64,000 nt of DNA from contig NZ_JBBEWC010000008.1 of assembly GCF_037860775.1 (NCBI RefSeq), positions 248,001 to 312,000 of the forward strand. The letters are read 5' to 3'. Positions 8,578-17,878 of this stretch are shown here, one piece after another (the first letter of the stretch is position 1; each line of letters starts with the position of its first letter). Both the position numbers and the translations under genes were made by a program. Origin of the DNA: Emticicia soli (GTDB taxonomy: Bacteria; Bacteroidota; Bacteroidia; Cytophagales; Spirosomataceae). Under the pieces are notes generated by a model. The model ran no database searches, was not told the DNA's origin, and saw only the letters and a list, made by a program, of their open reading frames with translations.

Positions 8578-9627
8578 TCATTCCTCAGCTTTTACCTTAC
8601 CCCACCCCATAGTTGCAATCATCCAATCGGGCAGAGGTTTCTGGGTTTTTCGCTTTTTAAGGTTTAAATACCAGCCTATTTTTTTCAATATTGGCACTCT
8701 ATGCGTTTCAACGAACTCTATCAGCGTACCGTCGGGGTCTTCCAGATATGTGAATCTACCACCTGCTTCGCCCATATCAAAGGTGTCGCTACTGTCTACT
8801 GTAAAAGGAAAACCATTTTTTTGGCAAAGTTGTTTCAAATTATTCATATTTATTGTGTCGAAACACACATGTATGTAACCCAAATCGCCCCAACTGCGGT
8901 TTGCAAATATTGTTCTTGGCTTGGCATCGGGTTCTAAATTCTGCACTAGTTCAATTTCTATATTACCTATCAGCCTACTAAATGCGCCATTGTTATTCAT
9001 GCTTCTGCGCAGTAAAACTCTTCTGAAACGTACTTTCCCTTTGCCCAAAGCTGCAAAATCGTCGAACTCACCTGTTTTGTCGTAAGCTACTTCGTTTATG
9101 CCCAGTGTGTCTTTATACAGTTTCAGGGCTTTATCAATATCACTTACGCCTATAATTACCCCAACAATACCGCCGGTAAGGGTATCTTTAGGCTTAAACC
9201 ATGAGGTATCGGGTACTATTTGTAGCTGATTACCATAAGGGTCAAGCAGCCAGCTTGTTGTTTTGTTTTCGGGCGATGTTTCTACTTTTAAGTTATTTTT
9301 TGCCGCAAACTGCTTTACATCTAAGGATTTTATTTTGGCTGCAAAAATACCGTAGTCGCCAAGTTCAGGCGTAAAATCAGGTGCGAGTGGCTCCGGACGA
9401 TTCGACTGCCAGATTTCGGCACCACCGCCACCGGCCATATTCAGGGCCAGAATTGCACGGCGTTGTCTGACGATACCATTGGTATGGGGTGTCATGAGTT
9501 TGGCTTCGGCCACGTCATCAAAAAGCGGGACATTGAGCCCTAATGTTTTATTATACCAATTAAAGGCTTTTGCGGCGTCTCGCACGCCAATTCCCACCTG
9601 TTGAATGCCGCTGATAAATTCTGACAT
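8578..9627 (-). CDS. Two-domain VOC (glyoxalase/bleomycin-resistance fold) protein
   Basis: A 349-residue protein made of two vicinal-oxygen-chelate modules, about 8-137 and 150-310. Each opens with the characteristic 'GIQQVGIGVRD' / 'GGIVGVIIGVSD' beta-strand and ends with a 'DPYGNQLQIV' / 'DPDGTLIEFVE' strand carrying a possible metal-ligand glutamate. A basic 40-residue tail follows. It probably binds a divalent metal, but the substrate (dioxygenase, glyoxalase or other) is unknown. It stands alone on the minus strand. Confidence 0.8.
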   Translation of the reverse strand: MSEFISGIQQVGIGVRDAAKAFNWYNKTLGLNVPLFDDVAEAKLMTPHTNGIVRQRRAILALNMAGGGGAEIWQSNRPEPLAPDFTPELGDYGIFAAKIKSLDVKQFAAKNNLKVETSPENKTTSWLLDPYGNQLQIVPDTSWFKPKDTLTGGIVGVIIGVSDIDKALKLYKDTLGINEVAYDKTGEFDDFAALGKGKVRFRRVLLRRSMNNNGAFSRLIGNIEIELVQNLEPDAKPRTIFANRSWGDLGYIHVCFDTINMNNLKQLCQKNGFPFTVDSSDTFDMGEAGGRFTYLEDPDGTLIEFVETHRVPILKKIGWYLNLKKRKTQKPLPDWMIATMGWGKVKAEE

Positions 9628-9652
9628 ATTTTTGTATGATTAGGTTTTAAAA

Positions 9653-9897
9653 ATCTATTTAGTGATTGTGTGAGTTCGTGATTGAGTGATTGGATTTTTA
9701 TGCTCAAATCCTTACTATTTCTTAATTTGCTAATGTATTTTTCTACGGAAATGGTCTTTATTTTATAAATTTTGATAAACAATATATGCAAAAAAGGATT
9801 TAATATTAAACGGTTTTTTGTGATTGTGGCTTTTCTACAAATATAGCCTAAACAATCACTAAATCGCTAATTCACTCATTCACTAAATTCTCAAACC
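9653..9897. repeat. Inverted pair of TCACTAAAT-type tracts
   Basis: The divergent gap between the VOC gene and the NAD(P)HX repair gene is flanked by two related tracts. One (9653-9695) reads tagtgattg...gattgagtgattgg. The other (9855-9897) reads roughly the inverse, aatcactaaatcgc...attcactaaatt. Both resemble the octamer tract at 2101-2141. The 150 bases between them are AT-rich without an open frame. Confidence 0.6.
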
Positions 9898-9906
9898 ACA
9901 AAATTG

Positions 9907-11424
9907 ATGAAAATTTTATTAACAAGAAAGCACACAGAGGATGGCAATTATATATCGGAGATAAAAGAGGCCGATGAATATACCATTATCCACGAGCCTA
10001 TCGCTTCTATTGATTTGATGGAGCGTGCTTCAAGGGCTTTTGTGAATAATTTTATTCAGCATTTTTCTACGGCTTATAAGAAAATATTTGTGCTGGCTGG
10101 TTTGGGCGATAATGGGGGCGATGGCCTTGCCATTGCCCGAATGCTTTATGCTTTAGGCTATGAGGTTGAGATATATGTTGTTAATTACTCAAATAAGCAA
10201 TCGGCTAATTTTCTGATAAACCTTGAAAGACTAAAGAATAAAATTACATCACAGTGGGTAGAAAACACAACAGAACTACCGAATTTTGATGATAATACAT
10301 TAGTAATTGATGCTATACTGGGTGCAGGACTTTCAAGGCCGTTGGATGGATTGATAAAATCAGTGGCCGAAAAACTAAATGCAAGCAAAGCCGAAATTGT
10401 AGCGGTTGATATACCCACAGGTTTATTTGCTGATTCGCTGAATGCCAAAGACGATGTAGTTATCAATGCTCATTATACTATTACCTTTCAGGCTCCCAAA
10501 CTAGCCTTTGTATTACCACAAAATGCCGACATTGTAGGCGAATGGATAGTTGTAGACATTGGTCTGCACGAAAAATTTATTGAACAAATAGCCGCTAAAT
10601 ATTTATACACCGATAGCCAAACTGTTAAAGCCATAATTAAACCCCGAAAGAAATTTGCTAATAAAGGTAATTTTGGACACGCCCTTATGATGGCCGGAAG
10701 CTATGGCATGATAGGAGCAGCCGTGCTTTCGACACGTGCTTGTTTGAGGTCGGGCGTAGGAAAAGTTACGGTTTATGCGCCAAAATGTGGCTATGAGATT
10801 TTACAGACGAGTATCCCCGAAGCTATGTGTTTGCCCAATGAAAGTGTAGATTCGCTCGAAAAACTCCCCGAATTAGAGGCTTATCAGGCTGTTGGTATTG
10901 GTTGCGGTATCGGCACTGAGCCCGAAACTGTGGCATTGGTTGAAGAACTGTTGAAAAACATAAAAGTACCAATTGTGATAGATGCCGATGCACTGAATAT
11001 CATTGCTGCCGATAAAAAGCGTTTAAAACTACTGCCCGAAAATGCCATATTAACGCCGCACCCAAAAGAGTTTCAAAGATTGATTGGCACAAATTGGGAG
11101 AATGATTACGAGAAACTAAAGATTTTAAGCGTTTTTGCTGCTGATTATAAATGTATTGTGTGCCTGAAAGGCGCTTTTACGGCCATTGCTTTACCCGATG
11201 GTACAATTCATTTCAACTCAACAGGAAATGCCGGAATGGCCAAAGGTGGGAGCGGAGATGTACTTACAGGCATGATATTGGCATTACTGGCGCAGGGCTA
11301 CGCGCCACAAGAGGCTGCCATTCTAGGTGTGTACGAACACGGTCTGGCCGGAGACCGAGCCGCCCAAATTAAAAGCCCAACCAGCATGATAGCCAGCGAT
11401 ATTATTGAGAATATTAAGTTTTGA
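9907..11424 (+). CDS. nnr: Bifunctional NAD(P)H-hydrate epimerase / ADP-dependent dehydratase
   Basis: Repairs hydrated NADH and NADPH: the N-terminal YjeF_N domain epimerises R- and S-NAD(P)HX, and the C-terminal ribokinase-like domain dehydrates the S form using ADP. 505 residues from the ATG at 9907; a TTG one codon earlier is in frame but less likely. The N-terminal domain (about 1-210) shows LAGLGDNGGDGLAIAR near 63-78. The C-terminal domain (about 225-500) shows VIDADALN, TPHPKEF and the nucleotide-site glycine stretch GNAGMAKGGSGDVLTGM near 440-458. Single gene; the downstream gap holds a GC-rich palindrome pair. Confidence 0.93.
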   Translation: MKILLTRKHTEDGNYISEIKEADEYTIIHEPIASIDLMERASRAFVNNFIQHFSTAYKKIFVLAGLGDNGGDGLAIARMLYALGYEVEIYVVNYSNKQSANFLINLERLKNKITSQWVENTTELPNFDDNTLVIDAILGAGLSRPLDGLIKSVAEKLNASKAEIVAVDIPTGLFADSLNAKDDVVINAHYTITFQAPKLAFVLPQNADIVGEWIVVDIGLHEKFIEQIAAKYLYTDSQTVKAIIKPRKKFANKGNFGHALMMAGSYGMIGAAVLSTRACLRSGVGKVTVYAPKCGYEILQTSIPEAMCLPNESVDSLEKLPELEAYQAVGIGCGIGTEPETVALVEELLKNIKVPIVIDADALNIIAADKKRLKLLPENAILTPHPKEFQRLIGTNWENDYEKLKILSVFAADYKCIVCLKGAFTAIALPDGTIHFNSTGNAGMAKGGSGDVLTGMILALLAQGYAPQEAAILGVYEHGLAGDRAAQIKSPTSMIASDIIENIKF

Positions 11425-11432
11425 GATTTAAA

Positions 11433-11597
11433 ACACCCCATCCCCAGCCCTTCCCCAACTGTGGGGAAGGGAGACAATAACGGCCTAAAATATTAAATTC
11501 CTAATTTAACAAAGAATCATTATTTTCTTCCAAAGAGAGTAATTGCTTTATTTTTACTCCCTTCCCCACTGTTGGGGAAGGGTCGGGGATGGGGTTA
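11433..11597. repeat. GC-rich palindrome pair (CCTTCCCC/GGGGAAGG family)
   Basis: Two copies of an approximately 41-base unit, at 11433-11473 and 11557-11597, face each other as inverted repeats. Each contains its own hairpin, ccttcccca/tggggaagg, plus a ccccatcccc arm. They are strikingly G/C-rich against the AT-rich surroundings and lie between two convergent genes. The same unit occurs at 22507-22610, also between convergent genes. Likely a REP-like element that also stops transcription. Confidence 0.82.
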
Positions 11598-11602
11598 ATA
11601 TT

Positions 11603-12838
11603 TTACGGCTTCACAATCACAAACTCAACACGTCTGTTTTGTTTTTTGCCGTTTTCTGTCTCATTATCGGCAATTGGTTTGGTATCGCCATAGCCTTTAA
11701 ACTGTATGCGCTTGCCTGCAATGCCTTTTTTAATAAGGTATTCTCGCACATTATAAGCACGTTCTAAAGATAAACGCTTATTTTGCTCAGGGTCACCAAT
11801 GTTATCGGTGTGCCCTTCAATAATAATACTCATGGTTGGGCTATCCTTCATCATTTGCAAAAGACCATCTAATTGTGGGTAAGATTCAGCTAATAAACCC
11901 GACTCGCCCGTATTAAAATACACTTTATCAAGCCTGAATTTATTTTCTTCTACCTTAACAGGTGCTGCTTCTTCAGTCGGAGCTACTTCGCTTGAATCTA
12001 CCTTGTCTTTTTCAAGTATCGGTACTTTTTCCTTAGTTGGTTTCGGAGTAATTGGATTCAGATAAATATTCTGAGTAAACTGCTGGTCTTTCTTGATTTT
12101 TGATAAATCCAGATTCGCTTCTGCCGATTCATAACCTTGTGCACTCCCTATAAGCGTATAGGCATCGGGGCTTAGGGTAAAAGAGTAATCACCATTGGCC
12201 GCAACATTGCGTGAGCCCGTTTTTTGCGCATTTTTATCAAACTTATAGGTAACCTTACCCGCAATAGGTTTCTGGGTTTTGGCGTCTAATATTTTGCCCT
12301 TTATAACCAGTTTTAAGTCGGCCGCTGGAACAGCAGGCGAATTAGTTTTTCTTAAAGGATTTTTGACGTGTACACCATAAAAATTCCAGTATTGCAAGGT
12401 TTGTTGAGGATCGTTTTTACCTTCTATCAGGTTAAACAATTCAACGCCGGGGTCTAGCCTTTCATAATAAACCGTGAAACGATATTCTTCGCCCGGATAC
12501 ACCGGTTGCGCATCAGGAAGCTCAGGAATACCCCTTGATTTTATATAATTGTAACGCTTACCATTACCATTCAGATAACTCTTGGGGTTAATAGAAATAG
12601 TAGCCGTAGAGGTTTGCTCCCGCTGATTGGGCAGCGGAAATGGCAGGCTATAATTCTGGCTTTTCTTTTTACTATATCTATAACTAAAGTGAATAATGGT
12701 ATATTGGTCGTTTAATTCTACTTTAGTAATATCAGAATCATAAGTTGTCTGGTCGTCAATTTCCGGCGAATGTGTGATGGCCTGACCAAAGCTTTGTAAA
12801 CTACAAAACATGAGCAGTAGCAGATATATTCTTTTCAT
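11603..12838 (-). CDS. OmpA-family outer-membrane protein with carboxypeptidase-regulatory-like domain
   Basis: 411 residues. A signal peptide of about 19 residues ends near FGQA. The N-terminal beta-rich region (20-175) is not recognised. A carboxypeptidase-regulatory-like beta-sandwich follows (about 179-245, GKILDAKTQKPIAG...). The C-terminal OmpA-like peptidoglycan-binding domain (about 300-411) has EGHTDNIGD, RAYNVREYLIKKGI and the GYGDTKPIADN...NRRVEF ending. It is expected to tether the outer membrane to peptidoglycan. Single gene, divergent from the deformylase. Confidence 0.87.
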   Translation of the reverse strand: MKRIYLLLLMFCSLQSFGQAITHSPEIDDQTTYDSDITKVELNDQYTIIHFSYRYSKKKSQNYSLPFPLPNQREQTSTATISINPKSYLNGNGKRYNYIKSRGIPELPDAQPVYPGEEYRFTVYYERLDPGVELFNLIEGKNDPQQTLQYWNFYGVHVKNPLRKTNSPAVPAADLKLVIKGKILDAKTQKPIAGKVTYKFDKNAQKTGSRNVAANGDYSFTLSPDAYTLIGSAQGYESAEANLDLSKIKKDQQFTQNIYLNPITPKPTKEKVPILEKDKVDSSEVAPTEEAAPVKVEENKFRLDKVYFNTGESGLLAESYPQLDGLLQMMKDSPTMSIIIEGHTDNIGDPEQNKRLSLERAYNVREYLIKKGIAGKRIQFKGYGDTKPIADNETENGKKQNRRVEFVIVKP

Positions 12839-13000
12839 AAGGCTAAAATTTATTGCACAAGTTTTAACGAAACAAGTGTGCTAATCATTTAACACAAATC
12901 GTTAATATTTGTTAAATACTTTTATATTACGAATGCTAGCCGAAAATTATTATAAAGCAATTACATAAACAAACATATATCGGCTTGTTTGATAAACACA

Positions 13001-13492
13001 ATGAAACACCTGAAAGATTTATTATTACTAGGCGACCCTCGCCTTTATGAAATTTGTGAGCCTGTAAAGCCCGAAGAATTACCACAAGTAAAAGAATGGG
13101 TAAAAGATTTGCACAATGTGATGGAAGAAATACGGGCAAAATACCAGTTTGGCAGAGGCATTGCTGCTCCACAATTAGGAATCATGAAACGCCTGATTTA
13201 TGTAAACATCGATAAGCCTGTGGTTATTATTAATCCTGAGTTTGAGAACATGAGCGAAGAAATGTTTGAACTCTGGGACGATTGCATGAGTTTTCCGAAT
13301 CTGCTTGTGCGGGTTAACAGACATAAGTCGCTGACGATGAAGTATCTTGACGAAAACTGGCAGCTCCAAAAGTGGCAGGCAGATGATGCTGTTTCGGAAC
13401 TACTACAACATGAGTACGACCACCTGAACGGGGTATTGTGTACCATGCGAGCTATTGATGCGCAATCGTATCGTTGGCGACCTACCCCATAA
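13001..13492 (+). CDS. Peptide deformylase-like protein (divergent)
   Basis: 163 residues from the ATG at 13001; an in-frame TTG at 12989 would add four residues. Deformylases remove the N-formyl group from nascent proteins with a metal bound by one Cys and two His. Motif 1 is GRGIAAPQ (51-58), motif 2 is DDCMSFP (93-99, ligand C95) and motif 3 is HEYDH (137-141, catalytic E138). All catalytic residues are there. However, the normally invariant glycine before the cysteine (EGCLS) is aspartate and the protein is short at the C-terminus, so it may be a secondary paralogue rather than the housekeeping enzyme. Confidence 0.83.
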   Translation: MKHLKDLLLLGDPRLYEICEPVKPEELPQVKEWVKDLHNVMEEIRAKYQFGRGIAAPQLGIMKRLIYVNIDKPVVIINPEFENMSEEMFELWDDCMSFPNLLVRVNRHKSLTMKYLDENWQLQKWQADDAVSELLQHEYDHLNGVLCTMRAIDAQSYRWRPTP

Positions 13493-13573
13493 ACGTACTA
13501 AAGCAGATTCTGATTGGCTGGCATAGTTTTTTATCACAATTAATTACTTAATTCACTAAAACTTTTAAAGGTC

Positions 13574-13750
13574 ATGAAACTTATAAATTATCTTTTAGTC
13601 ATCTGCTTTGTATTAATATTATCATCTTGTGAGGCTATCGCAGGCATCTTTAAAGCAGGATTTAACACAGGTATTGTGGTAGTAATAATCGTAATTGTGT
13701 TGATTATTGTAGGTATGTTTAAGATGTTTGGTGGCGGTAAAAAAGGCTAA
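13574..13750 (+). CDS. Small predicted lipoprotein with one membrane helix (58 aa)
   Basis: An open frame of 58 codons from ATG 13574 to TAA 13748-13750. Residues 1-18 form a lipoprotein signal with lipobox LSSC (C19), followed by EAIAGIFKAGF and a strongly hydrophobic helix (about 33-49), then a Gly/Lys tail GGGKKG. Short proteins of this build, with an 'SCEAIAGIFKAGF'-like start, are familiar from Bacteroidota genomes but have no known function. A conserved-looking ctggcatagttt lies 43 bp upstream (13519-13530), and a stem-loop follows at 13797-13840. Confidence 0.75.
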   Translation: MKLINYLLVICFVLILSSCEAIAGIFKAGFNTGIVVVIIVIVLIIVGMFKMFGGGKKG

Positions 13751-13796
13751 AACATCTAACTCGCTACATGATTTGAACTATCCTTAAAAATTTCAG

Positions 13797-13846
13797 CCTC
13801 ACTCTCAAAATCGCCAAACTTGTTGATTTAGGGAGTGAGGTCTTTT
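13797..13846 (+). terminator. Likely intrinsic terminator after the small lipoprotein
   Basis: cctcactc (13797-13804) pairs with gagtgagg (13833-13840), followed by tctttttt. The loop is long (28 bases), so the call is moderate. It lies between convergent genes. Confidence 0.5.
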
Positions 13847-13868
13847 TTACCCAATATTCAAAATATTT

Positions 13869-14765
13869 TTAGCTTTTATCCACATTCTGGCTTTGTAGCA
13901 GCACCAACCACGCTTCTTTTAATTTATTTTTTGCCAATAATCTTTGCGCTTCGTCGTGCAGTAAATTATCCAGATAAGCGCAGCCATGCATGGCCTGCTC
14001 AAAAATATCCTGCATCAAAGGCGTTTGCCTGAACGCCACCACTTCTTCTTGCGTTGGCAATACCTCAATATTACCTAATTGCCCCAGATGATTCCCCGTC
14101 AGGATTTTTGATAAGCGTATACTTTCAGGAATAGCATCATAGCCAATACCGATTTTGGTATTAGGTTTTTCTACCTCAAACATAGCAGCTTGGTTTACGT
14201 GTGCATACCAGTCGGCTCCCATGCGGGCTACCCAATCGGTTTTGCGTTGGTCTATTCTGCCGTTTTCGCCGATAATATCCTCCGAAAAATGCGCCATTAC
14301 AATCTGGCATATATACAGGTTCATGGTGCCAATCTCTCGTACTTCCAATACTTTACATTCAAATTGCGCAGGCGATTCTTTCACACGGGGCGGAGCCACC
14401 ACAAGTGAAGGTTCAGGAGTAAAGCCTGATTTGATAAATTCATTGATGCCACGGGGAAATTCCACACTCGCCAGCGACATCTGGTGTACCATCTTGTAAT
14501 CAACCATATTTATTACTACCTCGGGCACTTCGGCAATATTTAGCGTAGTGTCTTTTTTTGAGCCATCACGCCCACGATTATTGGGTGCAAAAACCAATAG
14601 GGGCGGGTTGATACCCATGATATTGAAAAAGCTGAAAGGGCTTAGGTTTACATTGCCCTGCGAATCAATACTGCTTACAAAAGCAATCGGGCGTGGAGCT
14701 ACCGTTCCGGTCATGTAACTGTAAAAGGCCCTGGCCTCTAAATCTTTGGGGTCAATGGTAAGCAT
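13869..14765 (-). CDS. Flavin reductase-like domain protein (FMN split-barrel)
   Basis: 298 residues of the DIM6/NTAB flavin-reductase-like family. The FMN-binding split barrel covers about 1-200 and shows the family hallmarks TGTVAPRPIAFVSS (19-32) and NLSPFSFFNIMG (40-51). Such proteins bind FMN and reduce flavins or act as small oxidoreductases; the physiological partner is unknown. The start is 11 bp from the stop of the upstream antiporter gene on the same strand, so the two are probably cotranscribed. A link to the neighbouring aromatic catabolism genes is possible but unproven. Confidence 0.85.
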   Translation of the reverse strand: MLTIDPKDLEARAFYSYMTGTVAPRPIAFVSSIDSQGNVNLSPFSFFNIMGINPPLLVFAPNNRGRDGSKKDTTLNIAEVPEVVINMVDYKMVHQMSLASVEFPRGINEFIKSGFTPEPSLVVAPPRVKESPAQFECKVLEVREIGTMNLYICQIVMAHFSEDIIGENGRIDQRKTDWVARMGADWYAHVNQAAMFEVEKPNTKIGIGYDAIPESIRLSKILTGNHLGQLGNIEVLPTQEEVVAFRQTPLMQDIFEQAMHGCAYLDNLLHDEAQRLLAKNKLKEAWLVLLQSQNVDKS

Positions 14766-14776
14766 AAGAAGAAATT

Positions 14777-15943
14777 TTAAACAGGCTTTTTGTTTTTTAT
14801 CAAACCAAACATCATCACAAATGCTGTCAGGAATATTACCTGTGTAAGTAAACCTTTATTTACCTCCAGAATCTGATAATGCGAAGGTATTGCCAGAAAC
14901 AATAAGATGGTAATCAAGCCTCGTGGAGCTATGTAAATCAATGGTTCTATTTTGATTTTCAATAAGGCGAAAATCAGGTATCGGCCACCAAAAATAAACA
15001 CCAGTATCAGCATGGCATTCACAAAATCGGGTAAGCTCAGTAATGAGTCTAAATCGGTGTAGTAGCCAAACATAATAAAAAAGAAAGACCTGATTACAAA
15101 CGTTACCTCGGCAATAAGATGCTCAAAAGAGTTGACTTCAGTTTTAATGGTTTCAAGATTTATCCATTTGCGCATAAAGTCAAATTTGATAAGATGCGCA
15201 TTGTTGAGAAACAAACCAAAAGCCAGCACCAATACCAGAGATGGTAAATGATAGATTTTGGTAATGATATAAAACAGTATAAGAATTGTGATGATAGGAA
15301 TATACTTGATGTGATGGCTTAGTTTACTTATCATGCTGCCTAAAGCAATGCTGGCTACTACCGATAAGGCTATAATAATAATAATATCAAATATGAAAGA
15401 GGTAAACGTGGCTATACCGAAAGAATTATGCAAAACCAGAAAATTGAAAAAGATAATACCCAGAATATCTGATATTGAGCTTTCATAAATCACAAATTCA
15501 CGGTTGCCTGCACTCAGGTTTTTTACGCTTGGTATAGCAATAGCGCTGCTGATAATACCTAGCGGAATAGCATTGATAAGGCAATTAAGAAAAGGCTGGT
15601 GCGTAAGATAATATAAACCAACGGCTAGCATAATACTAAAGAGCACAAGCCCTAAAACTGCGCTCTGTACGGTTGAAACAAACAACTTTCGTTTTTCGGC
15701 TTTAATTTCTAGTTCAAGCGCACCCTCAAGTACTATCAGAATAAGCCCTATTGTACCTATTACAGGCAGGTAAGGTTCGAGATTCGGGATTCGTAGGTTT
15801 AATGAATTAGTAATTATATGAGCAACAATACCAACAGAAAGAAGAAGCACTACACCCGGAATTTTGGTGTTTTTGGCCGAAATATCAAATAAGTAAGCTA
15901 TTAATATTAGCGAACAAATGATAATAATAATGGTATTTGTCAT
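14777..15943 (-). CDS. Cation:proton antiporter (CPA family)
   Basis: 388 residues, almost entirely hydrophobic with about 11-12 membrane helices. The LEGALELEIK segment near 72-81 and the IPLGIISSAIAIPS region near 125-138 resemble the core of Na+/H+ exchanger (CPA1/CPA2) proteins. There is no C-terminal TrkA-N or universal-stress domain; the chain ends just after the last helix (KNKKPV). It should exchange Na+ or K+ for protons across the inner membrane; ion choice is not readable. The start is 59 bp from fahA's stop on the same strand. Confidence 0.83.
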   Translation of the reverse strand: MTNTIIIIICSLILIAYLFDISAKNTKIPGVVLLLSVGIVAHIITNSLNLRIPNLEPYLPVIGTIGLILIVLEGALELEIKAEKRKLFVSTVQSAVLGLVLFSIMLAVGLYYLTHQPFLNCLINAIPLGIISSAIAIPSVKNLSAGNREFVIYESSISDILGIIFFNFLVLHNSFGIATFTSFIFDIIIIIALSVVASIALGSMISKLSHHIKYIPIITILILFYIITKIYHLPSLVLVLAFGLFLNNAHLIKFDFMRKWINLETIKTEVNSFEHLIAEVTFVIRSFFFIMFGYYTDLDSLLSLPDFVNAMLILVFIFGGRYLIFALLKIKIEPLIYIAPRGLITILLFLAIPSHYQILEVNKGLLTQVIFLTAFVMMFGLIKNKKPV

Positions 15944-16002
15944 GGATTAGCTGTGTTTAGCAATTTTGATGAGGGTAAATCTTGCGGTAAATTACAAAAA
16001 AA

Positions 16003-17229
16003 TCAATTACTTGCAACTATCTTACCGCTTACCTCACCAAAGCCAAGTCTGATACCATCTTTTTGGCAGAAACCCGTAATAATCAAAGTATCGCCATCTT
16101 CCAGAAAAGCCCTTTGAGTGTCTGAATCTAAAACAATAGGCTGTTTGCCTCCTAAACTAAGCTCTAGCATTGAGCCATAGCTATCAGGCTTTTGTCCGCT
16201 TATCGTGCCCGATGCCAGTATATCACCAATTTTCAGGTTGCAACCATTGATGGTATGGTGGGCTATTTGCTGCGCTATGTTCCAGTACATGTATTTAAAA
16301 TTTGTACGTGAAATAGTATAGGCTTGTTTATCTTGAGGTATAAGGTTTACTTCTAGCTCAATATCAAAATTACGTTTGCCTTCAAAGGCCAGATACGGCA
16401 GCGGCTCGGGGTCTTGCTGTGGTGTTTCGGTTCTGAAATGTGCTAGTGCGTCTAAAGTTACTACCCAGGGCGAGACCGACGAGGCAAAATTTTTGCCCAG
16501 AAAAGGCCCAAGCGGTTGGTATTCCCAGCGTTGTATGTCACGGGCTGACCAATCGTTAAAAAGCACCAATCCAAAAACATAGCTTTCGGCTTCTGTCGTG
16601 CTGATGCTTTGACCTAAAACCGAGTTTTTGCCTATTATTGCGCCGATTTCCACCTCAAAATCCATTTCTTTGGTAGGCGAAAAAACAGGAACTGCGCTAT
16701 CGGCAGGTTTTATTTGTCCTTTGGGCCGAATAACAGGCGAGCCCGAAACTACAATAGAACTTGCCCGACCATGATAGGCAATAGGCACGTGTTTCCAGTT
16801 AGCAACCAGTGGGTTGTCTGGCCTGAACATTTTGCCTACATTCGTAGCGTGTTCAAGGCTCGAATAAAAATCGGTATAGTCGCCCACTTTTACTGGCAAA
16901 TGCATCTTTACCGATGCTATGGGGTGAAAAGCCTGATTGAAATATCGTTTCAGCGGAGAATTTTCTTGTCGTAGCCACTCTTGCAATTGCAGCCTGATAG
17001 CACTGGTTTTGTTTTTGCCAAGATTAATAAAGGCATTCAGGTTGGCCTGATTACACACATTGCGAGGTACAGCCAGCAAACCGAACTTTCGTAATTGCTC
17101 TAAATCTATTACATAATCGCCAATGCGTACGCCTACTCTTGGTGAGTTTTTACCAACACTAAAGATACCAAAAGGAAGATTATGAATCGAGAAATCTGTA
17201 TCTGCAGGAATATTCAGCCAGTGGGTCAT
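16003..17229 (-). CDS. fahA: Fumarylacetoacetase
   Basis: Final step of tyrosine degradation: hydrolyses fumarylacetoacetate to fumarate and acetoacetate. 408 residues, typical length. The N-terminal domain (1-115) opens with NLPFGIFSVG. The catalytic FAH domain contains YTDFYSSLEHATNVG, the metal-ligand region KEMDFEVEIGAIIGKN and the FNDWSARDIQRWEYQPLGPFLGKNF block typical of eukaryote-like fumarylacetoacetases. It lies 30 bp downstream of a MarR regulator and about 0.8 kb from phhA, hppD and hmgA. Confidence 0.96.
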   Translation of the reverse strand: MTHWLNIPADTDFSIHNLPFGIFSVGKNSPRVGVRIGDYVIDLEQLRKFGLLAVPRNVCNQANLNAFINLGKNKTSAIRLQLQEWLRQENSPLKRYFNQAFHPIASVKMHLPVKVGDYTDFYSSLEHATNVGKMFRPDNPLVANWKHVPIAYHGRASSIVVSGSPVIRPKGQIKPADSAVPVFSPTKEMDFEVEIGAIIGKNSVLGQSISTTEAESYVFGLVLFNDWSARDIQRWEYQPLGPFLGKNFASSVSPWVVTLDALAHFRTETPQQDPEPLPYLAFEGKRNFDIELEVNLIPQDKQAYTISRTNFKYMYWNIAQQIAHHTINGCNLKIGDILASGTISGQKPDSYGSMLELSLGGKQPIVLDSDTQRAFLEDGDTLIITGFCQKDGIRLGFGEVSGKIVASN

Positions 17230-17259
17230 TCTATCAAATTAAATATCTGTGCGGTATTA

Positions 17260-17691
17260 TTAACTAACGTTCTTGTGAATCGTGTTCATGATGCGTACCA
17301 ACTCATCGTAATCTTTATCTGTAAGTCCATCCCACGATTTTCGTCTTATCTCACCAATTACTACCAAGGCTTTGTCGTGTAATATCTCGCCTTCTTCTGT
17401 CAGAAATATGTTGAATTTTCTGCGGTCATCATCGGCCATTTGGCGTCTTACAAGTTTTTTCTCAACCAATAAGTCCAGAATACGGGTTACAGTAGGGGCA
17501 TCTTTGGCCGTGTCAACAGCCAAATCGTTCTGGCTGATACCGGGTTTGGGCTTCACGTGGTCAAGCACTACCCATTGGTCTACTGTCAGGTCGATATTAT
17601 TATCAGATAACCCCTTTTGCATAAAGCTACGGATACGCTTGATGGTCGTATCTATTTTAAAAAAGTAGGAGCGTTGATCAGAATGCGTCAT
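17260..17691 (-). CDS. MarR-family transcriptional regulator
   Basis: 143 residues with a winged helix-turn-helix at about 45-110 (GISQNDLAVDTAKDAPTVTRILDLLVEKKLVRR), an acidic-basic wing (ADDDRRKFNIFLTEEG) and dimerisation helices at both ends. MarR proteins usually repress and respond to phenolic ligands. Its position directly ahead of fahA and beside the phhA/hppD/hmgA group suggests it controls tyrosine catabolism, with an intermediate as ligand (inference). A palindrome at the hmgA promoter (21152-21166) is a candidate target. Confidence 0.88.
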   Translation of the reverse strand: MTHSDQRSYFFKIDTTIKRIRSFMQKGLSDNNIDLTVDQWVVLDHVKPKPGISQNDLAVDTAKDAPTVTRILDLLVEKKLVRRQMADDDRRKFNIFLTEEGEILHDKALVVIGEIRRKSWDGLTDKDYDELVRIMNTIHKNVS

Positions 17692-17878
17692 ATTTTATTG
17701 TCGGTGAGTCCTTTTGTAATTTATCAGGATTTTGTCCTTAATTTTAAATAGTAAGCATACAAATAGGAGAAATAGACGTCTAAATATACCAGCACTACCT
17801 GACTTTGAAGCTGTTTGGGTTGTTTTCTACTGATATATTATCTCTATGAGATATTTTTACATTTATTTTGATGTATTA

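Noticed and set aside
8357..8581. 74-codon minus-strand frame upstream of rplS
   Set aside because: Very AT-rich, Phe/Ile/Lys composition typical of non-coding DNA, covers the rplS promoter, no recognisable features.
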